From Eopsaltria australis (taxonomy: Eukaryota > Chordata > Aves > Passeriformes > Petroicidae), in the NCBI GenBank assembly GCA_034509425.1, contig JAVTVJ010000011.1, positions 5,246,501-5,310,500 of the forward strand: DNA of 64,000 nucleotides, given 5' to 3'. Within the stretch, counting starts at the first letter, position 1. Each line of letters opens with the position of its first letter. Below the pieces are notes generated by a model. That model saw only the letters and a program-made list of their open reading frames with translations, searched no databases and was not told the DNA's origin. Shown here in pieces: positions 41,301 to 56,300 of the stretch. A program made the translations under genes and the position numbers.

Positions 41301-44300
41301 GAGTTCATTCAATGCATTTTCTTACTTATTTTTTTCAAAGACAGTAGATGCCAGAGAGAAAAATACTGACTTCACCAATAGACATGAAGTTAGAGCAGAT
41401 TATGCTTCTTCACCAGAACTTGTATCAAGAGGAATGCTGAATTTGTGCAATAGGAGGGTTTTGTTTGGTTGGGGTTTTCGATTTGGGTGGATTTCTTTTT
41501 TTCCCTAAATTTAAATCAAGAGGCTGGGATTTCTGGAATTCTGTTTGGTGGTTTTGGATTTGGTTTTGGTTTTTGGGGGGTTTTGTTTTAGTACTAAGTT
41601 ATATAGAGACTGTTCTGATCAGGCATGTGGAGCACATAATAGATGCAGTGTATCTGTTCACAGATACAGCCATATGTATGGGTGTAGTTGCTCAAATTCA
41701 GTGTTTTGTGCAAACTGAGATGTGTGACATCTACTGCCTGTGTCCATGTGTTTTACTCTGAAGCTTAGAGTTTACTGTTAGGATTTTTCATTTATTTCAG
41801 CACTGATTTCAGCTGATAAGATAGTCTTAGGTCTGAAGTCCACACTTTTGCTTGTATCCTTAACAGAAACTCATCTTTGGTAGAAAGCTGACTGTTTTGT
41901 CAACAAGTAGTTAGTCTGTTAATTGAAGAATCTGAGATACAGTGAAGCTAATATGTAATTTGGCATTTAATTTAACTTAAACAAAAAAATCTCCCAGCCA
42001 TTAAGTCTGTCTTGCTGTTTATTTTAATGTTTATTGAATGCATTATCACTTTGTAAAACTAAATTGATGATAATATAGAATTTTCATTTAAGACTTCTGA
42101 ATTCATTCCCAGAAATATGAGTCAGACTGAGTAGCATTTGAAGCCCTGATTTAAATTGTGCAAAGAAGGATGACAGGAAGAGTTGAGGAAAAAAGGAGGA
42201 ACTGATTCCCAACTTTATGTATATCTGTATGACTAAGAATATCGGGACATTTGAGGTTGATGTTGGTTATAATTTTACCTCCAGTGTGCAAACAGTTGTC
42301 ACTCAAATATAATAGCATTTAATGCTTTTTATTTTTTTTCCCAATAGACCTTAGTTAGCTTCATTTGTAGGTGATCTGAATACACAAATAATTGGTATTT
42401 GGAAATTGGATTTTTTGGGTTTTTGTAGAATGATTGCAAGCAGAATGATGACTGGAAACTGGAAAACATGCTCTTCTCTTTCCTACTTTCACTTGTTGCG
42501 GTGCTGCAAATAACTTCAAAAGGTCAAATGTCAGGAAAAAGTGTCATTATGATACATTTGTTCAAAATATCAAACTGTATTTTTGTATAGAATGTCTGAA
42601 ATATGTATAACTTCCTTTGATTGTGGTTAGACAGTGTGTTAAGTGCTACACAGGTCTTTTATTTTCTTATAGAACAATAAAGTCAGACGATTCGCATTTG
42701 AGCTCAAGATGCAAGACAAGAGTAGTTTCCTTTTAGCTGCAGACAGTGAACTTGAAATGGAAGAGTGGATAAACACTCTGAACAAAATCCTTCAGCTTAA
42801 CTTTGAGGCTGCAATGCAAGAAAAAAGAAATGGCGAGTCCCATGAAGGTAAGCAGGGTTTCTAGCAAGGCTAATGCAGTCATGTGACCACATCTTCTTAC
42901 ATACATGTTGGAGAGAAAGGCTTTATTGTGGCTAAATAATTTCTTGTTTTCTTTGGTCATAAAAATTACAGGCCTTTTTAATGTCCACTTCAGCTGATGA
43001 GAATTTTGAGCTTTTGGGCATTAAAATAGTACTGTTCTGTATTGACTCCAGTTGAGTCAAGTCCAGAAGACAATTCTGAGACTGATTAAATCTAGAAAAG
43101 TAGAATCCACAATGTAAAATCATGACTGAGGCAGTTTAAAGAAAAAAAGAAACTTAGGGTGGACTTGTTTTGAAATGTGTAAAATGCTGCTGAAAATGAA
43201 ATAATCTGTTCTGTGGTCACTGTAGGTAGAAATTGTGGTTGCAGTGTGGGGTTTAAATTTAAATACAACTCCCCTGACCAGAAATATTTCCTGCAAGTAT
43301 TGAAATAGATTGCGTGGGTGTAGAATGCTTTCTGTTGGAGCCCTTTAACAATAGGTGAGGCAGATATCTGTAAGGAATGCAGTGTGTGTCACCAGTATTT
43401 CGGTGACAAAAGGATAGTCTGGATGTCCTCTCATTCACTTTTCCTCTTGAGAGTGGATGGGGAGGGAAACTGGTATGAAACAAACTGTATGCATATTCAG
43501 AAGAACCTGGAGGATATTATAGAAGGTTGTTTTTTTATAGATAGTACAAAGTACCAAAACTCATTAGAGTTTAAAATGAGCTATCACAGTCTTCAAAGAG
43601 TGTCAGAATTCAGTGTGATGTTTGCAATAAAAGCAAATCTGAAAAGGAGTAGCATCTAGCTCTGGGAAACACATTTTAGTCTGTAGTCCTTAGTTGACCT
43701 TAGAACTGCAAGATGTTTATAGTTAACTGAATGACTGCTTTGTAAATCCAGTAACTGTTGGTGAGTAGAGCTGGGAACCTAATGAACAGAGGGAACTTGT
43801 TTTGCAATCAAGTTACAATGCATTGTGGAAAAAGTAATGTAAGTTTGTACTTTGGCAATCTGCTTGCCCTATTCAGATATCAGAATTAAAATTAAAGATA
43901 TGTTCTGTTAAGATTAGAAATAACTCTGACTTTAACAATTTTTGTGACTAGTTACATCTTTCAAGAAGTCACTGCATCAAAATGATGTAGTTGTCCACAA
44001 TTTATTTATGTTAACAGTTGTCATTTTTTGAGGGGGTAGGAGATTAAAAAAGATGAAATTCCTTTGCTATGGAGTTTTGTGAGCACATTGGAAATTTACA
44101 TTTATTTTAAAATGAGGTTTTATAATTTCAGATGATGAACAAAGCAAACTGGAAAGCTCATCAAGTAGTTTTGATAACTACTATCCTGAAATTGCCAAGG
44201 TAATATATATTGTAAATGTCAACTTGGGAAACAAAGTACTAAACATAAGTTAGCCACATGAACTTTCAGTAAAGGTAAGGCATTGGCTTGTAGCTTCCAG

Positions 44301-47300
44301 TCAGTTTGTAGTGCTTGGAAAGCTTAGAAGCTCTTTTGTGAATAGGTGTGGTTATTGAGCTTATTTATTTTCTGCTTTTGGCAGGAAACAAGATACTGTC
44401 TTGAAATTTTCTATATAAATCTTGGTATGCTGCTTAAATGCAGCATATCTTATTATTTGGTTATTTTATTAATTCATTATGTTTTGTATTGGTTTATTGC
44501 ATTCAGGTAAGTGCTAAAGTGTTTCTATAGCAATATAATTATACTGAAGTAAAGTTTTATTTTTAGACTTAAAAATCCAGAACAGCTTAGTAGCAGTGAT
44601 GGAGTGAATTTATTTTAAGATGTTTGTGTTTATAATGAACTGGCAGGTCCATGGATGCTTCCTGTGTTGCCATGGTTCTTGCTTTTCAGTTTTGTTCTTA
44701 GAGAAGTGTGGTAGAAACAAGCATGAAATAAAATGGAAACAAATAGAAAATAACAGTAACTCTTCCTCAGCCCATTTGTAGACTTTATTTCCATTGAATC
44801 AGTGAGTTGTGTGTTGCAATTGGTTTTGTGAGTTTTGTATGGGAGAAATTCTTGTTAAATCACCCAACAGCTGGAACTGGTGACCTTTTTTATTGAAGCT
44901 ACAGAATCCAAGCTCCTTCCTGTGACACCCTTACTCTTTCTTCTGTGTGATACATCCTGTAGTATTGGAACTCTTGTGCCTGACCATACTCTGAAATGCT
45001 CTCTCTTTTCTGAGGATCTGACCTAGTAACTACTCCTGAAGGTCGTGCAGCTTGTGAACTGAGAACAGGCAAGCCAAGTTGTATCTACTACAGTAGCTAA
45101 CATATCAAAGGATCCAATCAGAACACATTACCAAGCTTTCAGCACCCAAATTGGTTGGCTGACTTAATTCTTTCTGTTATTGCTTAGTAATCATTTTAGC
45201 ACACGTACACAAAAAGCTGTTATGTGATAATCCAGCTCCAGCTACGGCTGTGCTTGGAAATTAATTGGGATTGTGGTGTGTATAATCAAGGCTTCCTTGG
45301 AAGGGCTGTAAGCATCAAACAGCATATTTGCATGAGGCTATGAAAATTTATTTCAGAAATAAATATGAAATTAGATGCTCTTATTGTGTGCAAGATTTTT
45401 CTTTCTTTGTAGTCAGTTATTATAGTGCTTATGTTCCATATTCCTTCCAGAGAGGACTTTACTTCAGGGCTGCAGCACCTGCATATAGTTTTAGTACTAC
45501 AATTGCCACTTCCTGTTTCCATAACTTTTGGATCAGAAGCATGCAGCTCTTAAAGCTCATTATTTTTTAGAATATTATTTTTGCTCAGCTCTTTAAGCAC
45601 TGGCATGTTTTATGATTATTATTTATTCCATGGTTATAAACCATTTACATTTCTGTTTCCTTCAAAACAAATTCTTCCATTTCCCCATCTAATTCACCTT
45701 TACTAAACACTGCCTTTCAAAACAATTTGCTCTAATGTATTTTTCTAGCTTTTTTTTCTGAGGAAAAGTACAGGGAAAACTCTGCCCATTTGCATTACTC
45801 TTTGTGTCTTAACCTGATTGCTTTATGTAAATGGTGTTTGTTTAGAGGATTTATTTGTCCTTTATTCTTTCCTGCCTTGTCTTTTCAGCTGTTGTTTAGA
45901 TTTGGTTCTATTTTCCCCAGTGGAAGCCTTGCAAGGCATTGGGCTTTCTTTTAGAAGAGTTTATAGCTGCTCTATTATTTTTGTTGGTTCTAGGAGGAGA
46001 ATTTCACAATAGCTGACCTCATATCCTTATGAGGAGAGAGAAATTCCTTCAGGGGTGATTGTAGAGCACCTGACAGTAGGGGAAAAACAGACTTCCTAGG
46101 AAGGGTTTAACCCTTGTGAGTACATACCTCTCCAAGCCTTCTTTTTCTATCAATAGCTGTTAGTTTATAACATAAACTAAATAAGATGACATTTTGCACT
46201 TCAGTGCATAGGTGTGCACACATCTATCTGAATCTGTCTTTCCTTCCTGTTTAATTCCATCTATCTGTAATTTAAGTACCAAGAGTGAATGTGTAGGGGT
46301 TTTGTAGCGGATTTTTCTTAAGTGGTTGGTTGGGGTTTTTTGGGGTTGTTTGTTATAGCTGTGTTTATTAGTCTTAAAACAAATTAGACTTCTCAATTAG
46401 CTGTCAGTGTCATCATTAGTGTGCCCAAGCACCTCCTTAACTGCTGTGGGTCCCAGAATATCCTGAGGTGGAAAAATATTGTCTCAGTTTTACAGATGAG
46501 AAAATAAAGTTACAGAGCCACTGCTGTGCTATAGACAGGGTTGATGGTTACATGCATTTTCACTTCTTGAGTTCTGACATCTCTTTCTGATCTGTCAGTC
46601 AAAAATGCATATTTTCATCTGATCTTAGTGCACAAAACACTGAAGAATCTAAAACTACTCAAGACGCTTTAGCTGGAACAGTTTCTGTCTAGCTTCTATG
46701 GCTAGGTAATCTTCCGCCTCAGTTCTTGCCACTAAATATTACCTTTGCAAAACATGCACACAACTTTCTTGCCATCCTTAAACTTGTTCTCATTTCCTGT
46801 ATTTCTCAATTATATCAGTTGTTCAACGAGCTAATTCTGCCAGTACTCCGCTGGTATTGAGTGTCTGGGTCGTCGCTTTCACAGCAACTCTCCTCTTTTC
46901 TTCTTTTTGTGTTAAAGTTATCAAAGTAAAGTAAATGAAAACCACTGGAGCATTTATATTCAAAATAGCACCTCAGAAATTTCTTTTCTGTAATACGTCC
47001 TTTAAGCCAAATTCTTTTTTAAATTCCTGTTATCAACCTAAAAATAGGGTTGTGAGCTCTTAGAGATTATTTCGTTTTGTTTTGTTTTTTCTTTCTCTTG
47101 AGACATACTAGAAGTTGCTTCAGTCTCCAGCAAAGCAGATGTAGACAGTAGATCACTTGCTGCTGATGGTCAGTAATGAGCATTTTGGGTTTGTAACTTC
47201 TTTTAACCCATACAGGCTGATCCAAAAAGAAACACCTGCTTGTAATGTAATATTTTGTATCTTTGTTTAGCCATCTGTAGCTTTAAGAATGGCTTTTCTC

Positions 47301-50300
47301 CTGCATGGGTAATTTTGGCATATGCATATGTTCATTCGTCATGTCCTGTGACTTTAAAAATCATACAATAGTTTTTAAGTAATACCTTTTTCAAAAAAAG
47401 GTAACCTCTGTATACCATCAATTTTCACATTCTATTTTGTTCCACTTCCATTTTATTTTCCTGTTAATAGATAGGTATCCACAAATCCCAGTGAGCATAC
47501 ACAGAACTCTGCAAATTAACTTTTAAATGTGAGGAGTTTATCTTTTGGAAGTTTTTGGGTTTTCTCCAGCTACCCACAGGAAAACCACTTCTTTGGCAGT
47601 AGAGTTCAAGAAAAGTTAAAAAAAACAGCAACCAAGAAAAAGGAAGAAAGAAAGAAAGAGAGCTATAATGGTGTTTCTTAATTTAGGTGATCTGTTCTTT
47701 CCTGAGCAATCTTATGGTCTCAGGATAGCTCTGAGCTTTAAGCCACAGTCATACTATCTGTTTTTATTTAAATAAAATAGGGTTATGAAAGATACTGTTT
47801 AAGGAGACAGATCTGTAAGTTACACTGAAGTGTACTTCCCATGAGCTTGGAAGGTTTCATGTTACTGATGTAAGGTTTTATACTTCTAGGACTGGAAAAA
47901 GGTGTTTAGAGAAGAGGCTCTCACTTTTTGCTTGGTCATGTTGGTTCAGTGTAAACTAAGGAGGTGCAAAGCTCAGTCAGGGAGAAATGAATGCATGAAT
48001 CAAAAATGTGTGAAGCTTTGAACATCACAGGAAAAGGCATGAAATTAAAGCCCACTCTAATAGTGTGATACCAAGACTTTTTTTCTTATTTTGAACAGAG
48101 TACCAGAGAAGCAGAAATGAAGCTGAAAACTGAAAGCAGAGTTAAACTTTTTGCCTTGGATCCAGATGCACAGGTTAGACTTCTTACATGGAAGCAGGGG
48201 TATTTTATGCTGATCCTTTTGAGATTAAAGAAAACTTACCTTAATTTTTCTTTTCTCTTTTTATAGAAACTTGACTTTTCTAGTATTGAACCAGAAGTGA
48301 AGCCATTTGAAGAGAAATTTGGAAAAAAAATTCTTGTAAGGTGTAATGATTTATCATTTAACTTGCAAAGCTGTGTTGCAGAAAATGAAGAAGGACCAAC
48401 AACAAATGTAAATAATTAATCTAATTACTTTCTGTTAATTTGGAAATGAATGTCTTAATATTTGATTGGCACTGTCCTTAATGGCAGGGATTCCTTGCTT
48501 TGAATGAGAAATTTGTATTATGGGGATTTTTACTCTATTAAATGAAAATGAAAGCCTAAATCCTACAACAAGTAACTTTGCTGGAAATATTTTTTTGGGG
48601 TGGTGGAGAGAGAATTTTTTTCTCTACTGTCTTTTACATGTTGTCAGTAATACCTGTGATGATGGCCATATGTATTTACAAAACTGTTATTTATCTTTTT
48701 TTATACACATTTTTACAGCGATCTAGATGCCAACACTGACACTTGATTCCTTTTCTTTCTTTTATTTTTTTTTAATGTCTAGGTAGAACCTTTCTTTGTC
48801 ACACTGTCACTATTTGATATTAAAAACAACAGGAAGATTTCAGCAGATTTCCATGTTGATTTGAACCACCCCTCAGTAAGGCACATGCTGTCTGGTGCAT
48901 CTCAACAAATGATGAATGGCAGTGGTGATAGCTTGCACAGAATTCAGGACATTCATGAAACTGTCTTGCAATATCCAAAGCAGGTAACAACTAGTAACCT
49001 GAAGAACTAGTAGGATTTTGGATACAAGCTTCCTATGTGATTTCATTGGCTTTCTGTTATGTGATCTAAAATGTGCCTTTTCCTTCTATATTTATCTCTT
49101 TGTTTTATTTCTAGGGAATATTCTCAGTCACATGTCCTCACACTGACATTTTCCTTGTGGCTAGGATAGAAAAGGTATTACAGGGAAGTATTACACATTG
49201 TGCTGAACCATATATGAAAAGTTCAGATTCGTCAAAGGTATGTTATTTTCTTCTGTGGCATGCAAAAAATGCTGAGACAAACCAGATTGATTTCAAATTA
49301 ATAACTATAAATCAAAATCTCAGTTGTTTTATAGTAAATTCAAATAACTGGATGATTTGATTTGGTGTGTTGTTGTTATTTCTAGTAACTATTATTGCAT
49401 TATAGATAGAGGAACATTTTATTTTAAACGTTTATTTCACTTTTTATAATCATGACAGAGTAGTTTTTATAATGTCTTTAAGTAAACTGTTTTGACAAAA
49501 GAATACTGGATTTCAGTGTGAAAGTTGAAAAATTGTTGAACAGTGAAATATTAAATTTAGATCATAAATTAACTGTATGTCTCTGTTTGTTAAAGTATCT
49601 TACTTAGTGTAACATTGTTGACATTTTCTTTGTCTCACTTTTTGGTGACAACAGTTTACTGTAGCTTTACCTGCACTCTTGCTGATTTTTCCTCCAGAAC
49701 CAGACATAATTAAGCTTCTGGTTTTATGTATAAAATGCTTTGCAGGTTTGATAGAACCCCAAATCACTTCTGGAAATAATCCACTGAAAAATCCTAAATT
49801 TCCAGGAATCTAGGATGGCATAACATTTTGATGTTCTCTGAAACATATCTACAAAAAGTTTTGTTAGTTGCTACATCTCGTTTGTCAGTAAGAAGCAGAG
49901 GTTTAATTTTGTTGATTTTCAGTTCAGCAGGCAAGAGAAAAGTGGTTTTGTAAGCAGTGTCAGCTACTGTTGACATTCTGCCTCTTTTCACCTAAGATGA
50001 AACAGTTAATTTTCAGTCTCTGCAGAGCAACAGAGTTCTTTCCTACAAATTTGATGCTGGCTAAACTGCATGTAAAAAACCATGTATTTTTCACTTGGTC
50101 TTAATATAGATCAGCCTACTGATTTGTTTTTCCAGGAATGTTTGAGTTATTTTTTTTTCCCCTCAGCTATTGTTGGAAAACAGCAGCTTTGTATTTTAGG
50201 AGTCTGGTTTTGATGTTGGCTGTTGCTGAGTTAAAATAGACCTAAACTGAGTGCAGGTGATTTTGGTGTCCTTGAGCCTGAGCCATGTGAGGAGGTTAAA

Positions 50301-53300
50301 TAAGCCCAGGTGTTCCCACATTTGATGCTGAATTCTGCACTTGTAGTTGCCCTGTACAATGGGAATAGACAATAGAAGTGCTCATGGTTATATTAACTTA
50401 GGCTTTCTGGCATTCAATTGCTTATAATTTTATACAAATGAATGTTTAGTTTGGATTTTTCTTCTGTTCTTGTTCTCAGGGACTACACTGTAATAATCTG
50501 AAACAAAGTAGAACAGTACCATCTATATAGGCCTCCATGTGGGTCAGTGTAGGAAGCAAGTTCCGGTTCCCTGCAAAATTACTGCTCTGGATGAGAAAAA
50601 GGGGAAATGCAAACAGCAAATTCTATAGCAAAAAAAAAAAAAAAAAAAATCACTTTTTCTCCCCTTAAATGTTGAACACAATGATTTAATGATTATTACT
50701 TACCAAGGTTTTGTGCTTCCGAGTGCTATTTCCCCCTTTTTACAGGGAAGGGTAATGGAGAGTTCACTCAAACACACTAATAGAACCAGCTCTTTATAAT
50801 GTCAACAGCACAGATCAGGGATAATATCCAGGGAGTTTTACTCTGTAGGTAGTTTTGCTCTGTGTGGACACATAGGAGAAACTGATTTCTGGAAAAGAGA
50901 AGCCCAAGTGGTTCAGCTCAGTGTTGAACATCCCAAAACAGTGGGTTTCTAGTTCTGAGTGTTTTGTGTTGGTTCTACATAACAGAGTTTTTTGTTCATT
51001 TAAAAGTTAACGAAATCAAGAATTTAAACTGTTAATGTGAACAATGTTGCAATGCCCATACATAGGGTTGTCCATGTGATCTTCATATAACTCTTCTCCA
51101 TAGTGTGTGTGTATTTGTAGTACAAGTGTTGCAGAGTATTGTACTACTAATTCTGCAGGAATGTGTTCTGGTACATAGGATGAGTGGTAGATGTAGGTGG
51201 GGGAGCAAGTAAGAGGGGAAATGGTGGGGGGTTTGTTTTAGAGTTGGAGTTTTGTTTTAGAAAACAGTTGAATTTTGCTCTAGCTTTCCATCTATATTCC
51301 ATATGTAATGATTTTCTCTTGCTTAATTATTTCTTATCAGACGTGTAGGTGTTTTGTTTTCACCCACAAAATGCTGTGAAATCAGTAGGCTGGGCTTAAC
51401 TGGAAATGAATAGTTAAGAGGCGTTATCAATTGTCTTTCCCCTCACATTCTCAGGATTAATCTTTAATCTTCTAAAGAGGATTTTCTAATGCATATCAGT
51501 GTCAATATGTGGGGTTTTTTGTTGTGTACTAATGGTCTAGAAAGATGTAGCATTTCAAAAATGGCTATTTCTTATGTCCCTTGTAGGTTGCACAGAAAGT
51601 TTTGAAGAATGCTAAGCAGGCATGCCAGAGATTAGGTCAATATAGAATGCCCTTTGCCTGGGCAGCTAGGTGAGGACAAATCTTGTCAATCTGTGTTTTT
51701 TCCCTAACTTTTCTCTAACATGGTTTTTTGCATCTCCCTTCTTGTAAAACTTAATGTGCTATTTAAATTATTTCTCGTTTTGCTTTCTTTTAACCAAAGA
51801 TTTCCAATGAACTTGCACTTCAGCTCTGTAGTAGGAAAAAAGTTATCAACATTCATGACATTATTATTCAAACTGTTTGATATTGCCAGCTGTTATCTGT
51901 TGTCAATATTTTTTGTTTCTAAGAATGAAATGGTTCACACTTACTTGTTAGACTGAGCTATTTATATGTTAAACTCACCTACAATGACAAGAATGTTAAA
52001 TGCTTAGTATGAAGGATGGTGCAGTATATTCTGATTTATAATAAAGAAATTTCCTGAAATGAATTTCAACACTTCCATAAACTCAGCTGAAAGCAGGATT
52101 TTTACTTTCAGGACATTGTTTAAAGATGCCTCGGGAACCCTGGACAAAAATGCAAGATTTTCTGCTCTCTTCAGACAAGACAGTAATAAACTCTCAAATG
52201 AAGATATGTTGAAATTATTAGCAGATTTCAGGAAGTAAGTCTGATTTTCCCACTTGAAAAAAGAAAAACAGACCAACCTAAAACTCCCCACTTCTAATCC
52301 TAAGCCACACCTTACTTTGTTATGGTCTTGAACTGCAGCATCTAATATTTTGATGTGTGTATATACACATGTCTTCCACATCAAATATAGAATCTGTATA
52401 AATTTTATCAAGGCCTTCAAACAAGCTACAGATCTTTCCTTTACAGTGTTTGGGGGCTACAAGCAGGACTGAAGTATTATCCCACATGTAACATTCAATT
52501 AGCATCACATCCTGAAGTATCCCTGTGCTAAGAGTTTGCACAATATGCTCTTCTGTTTCTCAAAGGAAAACAAGTATGAGATAAATCATCTGTTCCCTGA
52601 CCTTGGACAGGGGATGTTGCCTCTCAGGGAAAGGGATTCAAGCAAGCCTCCAGTCCACCTTCCTTAGGAATGCATGTGTCTCAGGATGCCTAAATAACAG
52701 AACGTTATTGTTTTTTTACAAAGTATTCATAGGACTTCATCAGTTTGTGTGCAAGGCTTAAGAGTTCATTACTGACAGATGACCATGTTAATGAAGTCTT
52801 TAATCACCTCATTAAATGGGATATAAAATAATAGAGCCATCTCTGCTGCTTTACAAAGGAGTTTCCACTTCTGTTACAGTGCAGTAAGCATGAGTGGTAC
52901 TAACTTGAACAATCACTAAGCACAAAAGGCACAGGCTATATTTCTTTATTCTTGCTTAGCAAATCTGACAAAGAGATGAGGTTTGTAACAGATATTTTAG
53001 CTCACTTTTAGCAAGTGGCTGAAGGTTTCGTTGAACTGTATCTAGCAGTGAAATTACGCTGTGTACTGATACTCCTTGCCATAAATGCTATTACTGGAAT
53101 TGAAACAAACAGTAAATTAGCCTGTCACACCACTCTGTGAGTTAAGGAAGTGCTTTTGGTTATTTCAGCATCCTGTTTGTGGAACCATGTACAGTATTTC
53201 ACAAGAATTACAGTAAGAAAGAGGTTCTAATGTCTAGGGCATATATATTGGAGTTAGAATCCTGACTCCAACCAGAAGTTTCCTTCACAGCATGGGATTG

Positions 53301-56300
53301 TTTTTTGGGAAAACTTTGCATCCACTTGCTGTGGAATAATTTAAAAAATCATGCTGCTGACAGTATCTTTACTAATAAAGGGTTCTGCATGGTTTTGGCA
53401 TGGAAAATACATGTATTTCATGTTTCTGAAATAGCTACACGATAACATCTATAGCTGGTGGGTTTTGCAGGGTGAATTGTTAGTCTAGAAAAAGGAGGAG
53501 GTAGGAAATGGCTGATTTCTCTTCCCCCACGCTTATCCTACTACCCTGAATGCTTATCACTGGCCACTGAGATTTTAAAAACTTACTTACAGATTCCCTC
53601 TTTGTTGCAAATGATAGTGAGTTACTACATGGCAGACAAAACTTGCCTTTGACAAAGTGTTTCATTTCAATTTAAAGAAAGAAAAAGTCGTGCTTTTCCA
53701 TGACCTTTGGCATACTTGTGTATCAAGTCCTATTTTTTTCTGAGAATTTAAAGGAAAAGAAAACTGTGTATCTAGGCAAAAAGCAAGACCAGATCAGTCA
53801 TGCACCCTCAAACCACCTTTCCTCTCATACTCCTATTTCAGGATATTACTTTTGCCTCTGTTTCCTATTATCTTTTTTTGCTGGCATCTGAGTTGCATTT
53901 AGCCTGACTTTGAGGTGTTGTTTTTTTTTTCCTTCCTACAGACCTGAAAAGATGGCCAAACTTCCTGTTATTTTAGGAAATCTGGATGTTACAATTGACA
54001 ATGTGTCACCAGATTTTCCAAGTAAGTGTTAACAAACACTGTTAAATGGACATTCAGGCTTTTTTCTCTTCAGTTCTTTATTTGTTTTTTTCAATGTATT
54101 TTCAGATTATGTCAACTCATCATACATTCCCATGAAACAGTTTGAAAACAGTAGCAAGACACTAACAGCATTTGAAATAGAGGAGTTTGTTCCTTGTATA
54201 CCAAAATGTACTCAGCCTTTTACCATCTACAACAATCATCTCTATGTTTATCCTAAGCACTTAAAATATGACAGTCAAAAGTCTTTTGCAAAGGTGAGTA
54301 GAGGAAAACTCTACCTTCTCCTTTCTCAGGTTTGGTTAAGATTGTTTACATATTTATTTCTGTGATGATCCTTATGATTAATTGCCTGGGTTTATGTTTT
54401 TAACTGCTGCTTTAGGCCAGAAATATTGCAGTGTGCATTGAGTTCAAGGATTCTGATGAAGAGGATTCTTTGCCTTTGAAGGTCAGTCTTTTCATTTTTG
54501 TGGCTGATAGAAGTAAATAGTGAGTAGTTAGCTAAGTAATGCAGTAGTACTGGATTAATTGGTCTGGTTTGGGGTGGTGGCTTAAGAGTAACTTCTGGAT
54601 GGCTTGCTTGTTTCTAATATAAGAGATTTCTAAAGAGTCCTTGGAGCATTTAATGTCATTAAAATTACTTAAGTTCCAGGAACAAACTTGTTGCAAACAA
54701 GGGTAGCTTATGCCTGCTTTCCAGTAAGTTAAAACATTAAAGATTTAGATCAACTGCAGAGCCAAACTCCGTTTTTATGAGCTATCACAGTGTAGAAAAG
54801 GTGCCTGGAAGAACAGAAGGAGAGGAATGTAGAGACATCCTGAAGTGAAATCACAGTGTTAGCTCTACTGCACAGCAGGCAGACTACACATCATGTAAAG
54901 AAACCAAGTCAAACACAAGCTAACATGTTTGAAGTTCTGGGTGAGATATTCTAAGCTAAGAGTCAAAAAAGGATCACAGGGTCTTTTTGTTCTTTTTTCC
55001 TTTTCTCTATTTTTAGTGTATCTACGGTAGGCCTGGTGGACCAGTATTTACTAGAAGTGCATTTGCTGCTGTTCTGCATCACCATCAAAATCCAGAGTTT
55101 TATGATGAGGTAAGCTGCCTTTCTGAGGTAACTTTTACCAGGCCAGGTGCTATGTAAGTTTCAAAATACAAGAAAATACTAGAGGATTGCAAAGTTCTCA
55201 GTTAAATCAGGTCCCTTTTCAAGGACTTTTTTAAAGCAAGTTTTGTGTGTTTGATTTGTGGTCTTGCTTCAAACATACAACCTGAAAAACTTTTTAAATG
55301 TAGAACCAGTAACACATGTCAGTGCTCTAGCTGAAAACTTGTACAGAGATTTCTTTGTCTTTCAGATTAAAATAGAATTGCCCACTCAGTTACATGAAAA
55401 GCACCATTTGTTGTTCACTTTCTACCATGTCAGCTGTGATAATTCAAGCAAAGGGAGCACAAAGAAGAAAGACGTTGTTGAAACACAAGGTTTGTAGACT
55501 AATGCTTTACTTTCAGTAACTACTAGGAGAATTTTTTGAAGTGTGCTTATCTGGTAACCCGTGATCTTTGTGATCCATATAATGCTTTCTAATTACACAG
55601 TACTGATTGAAAGATTTGATAGAATATTTCTTCTAATTTAAATGTTTCAAAATTTGATTTAGAATGTCCATCAAATATGTGGTGTTTTTCAAAATCAGTG
55701 ACTATTACTTTACTTTTCAATGTTTTGTTGTTTGAGTTCAAATCATTTGGCCTTTACAGTCATATTTTGTGTTTTCTTTATTACAACTCAGAATTATTAG
55801 GTAAGACTTTTGTTGTAAGGGCTTATGTTAATTTTCATAATATTTTAAATTACTTGCCTTTCATATTCTATAGTTGGGTATTCTTGGCTCCCTCTGATAA
55901 AAGATGGAAGAGTGGTCACCAATGAGCAACAAATCCCAGTGTCAGCAAATCTTCCATCGGCCTATCTTAGTTATCAAGAAGTGGGTGTTGGAAAGGTATG
56001 TTGTAGAAAATTGCTCTAATATTAAAAAAAAAACAACAAACCAAAGTGGAGAGGTTTGGTTGTAATTCCCCAGTGTGCTGATAAGATTTAAGTCATTTTC
56101 TAGTAGAGTTTATTTTCTTTTATAGTTAAAATGGAATGCTTAGCAAAAGTTAGATGTCTGACTTAGAGGAAACAAACAAACAAACCCAAAGAGACTTGAG
56201 AGGCAAAAAAAATGTATTAGGGCAGGTTGAGTCAAATCCTTGTGGAAGTCAGAAAATTAAGTTGTTGCGTACTTACTTCTGTTGTTATTATTTAGCTGAT

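Larger units (their letters stand above)
39149..42672 (+). other. DOCK9 intron with CR1 and poly-C
   Basis: About 3.5 kb. Holds a C17 run (39895-39911), a plus-strand CR1 (40165-40460) and a G/T-rich patch (41459-41592). Nothing else recognised. Confidence 0.8.

Noticed and set aside
52004..52420. 138-codon minus-strand open stretch, the longest in the window
   Set aside because: It is the antisense shadow of the DOCK9 exon at 52112-52234 and its flanks; no protein similarity recognised.
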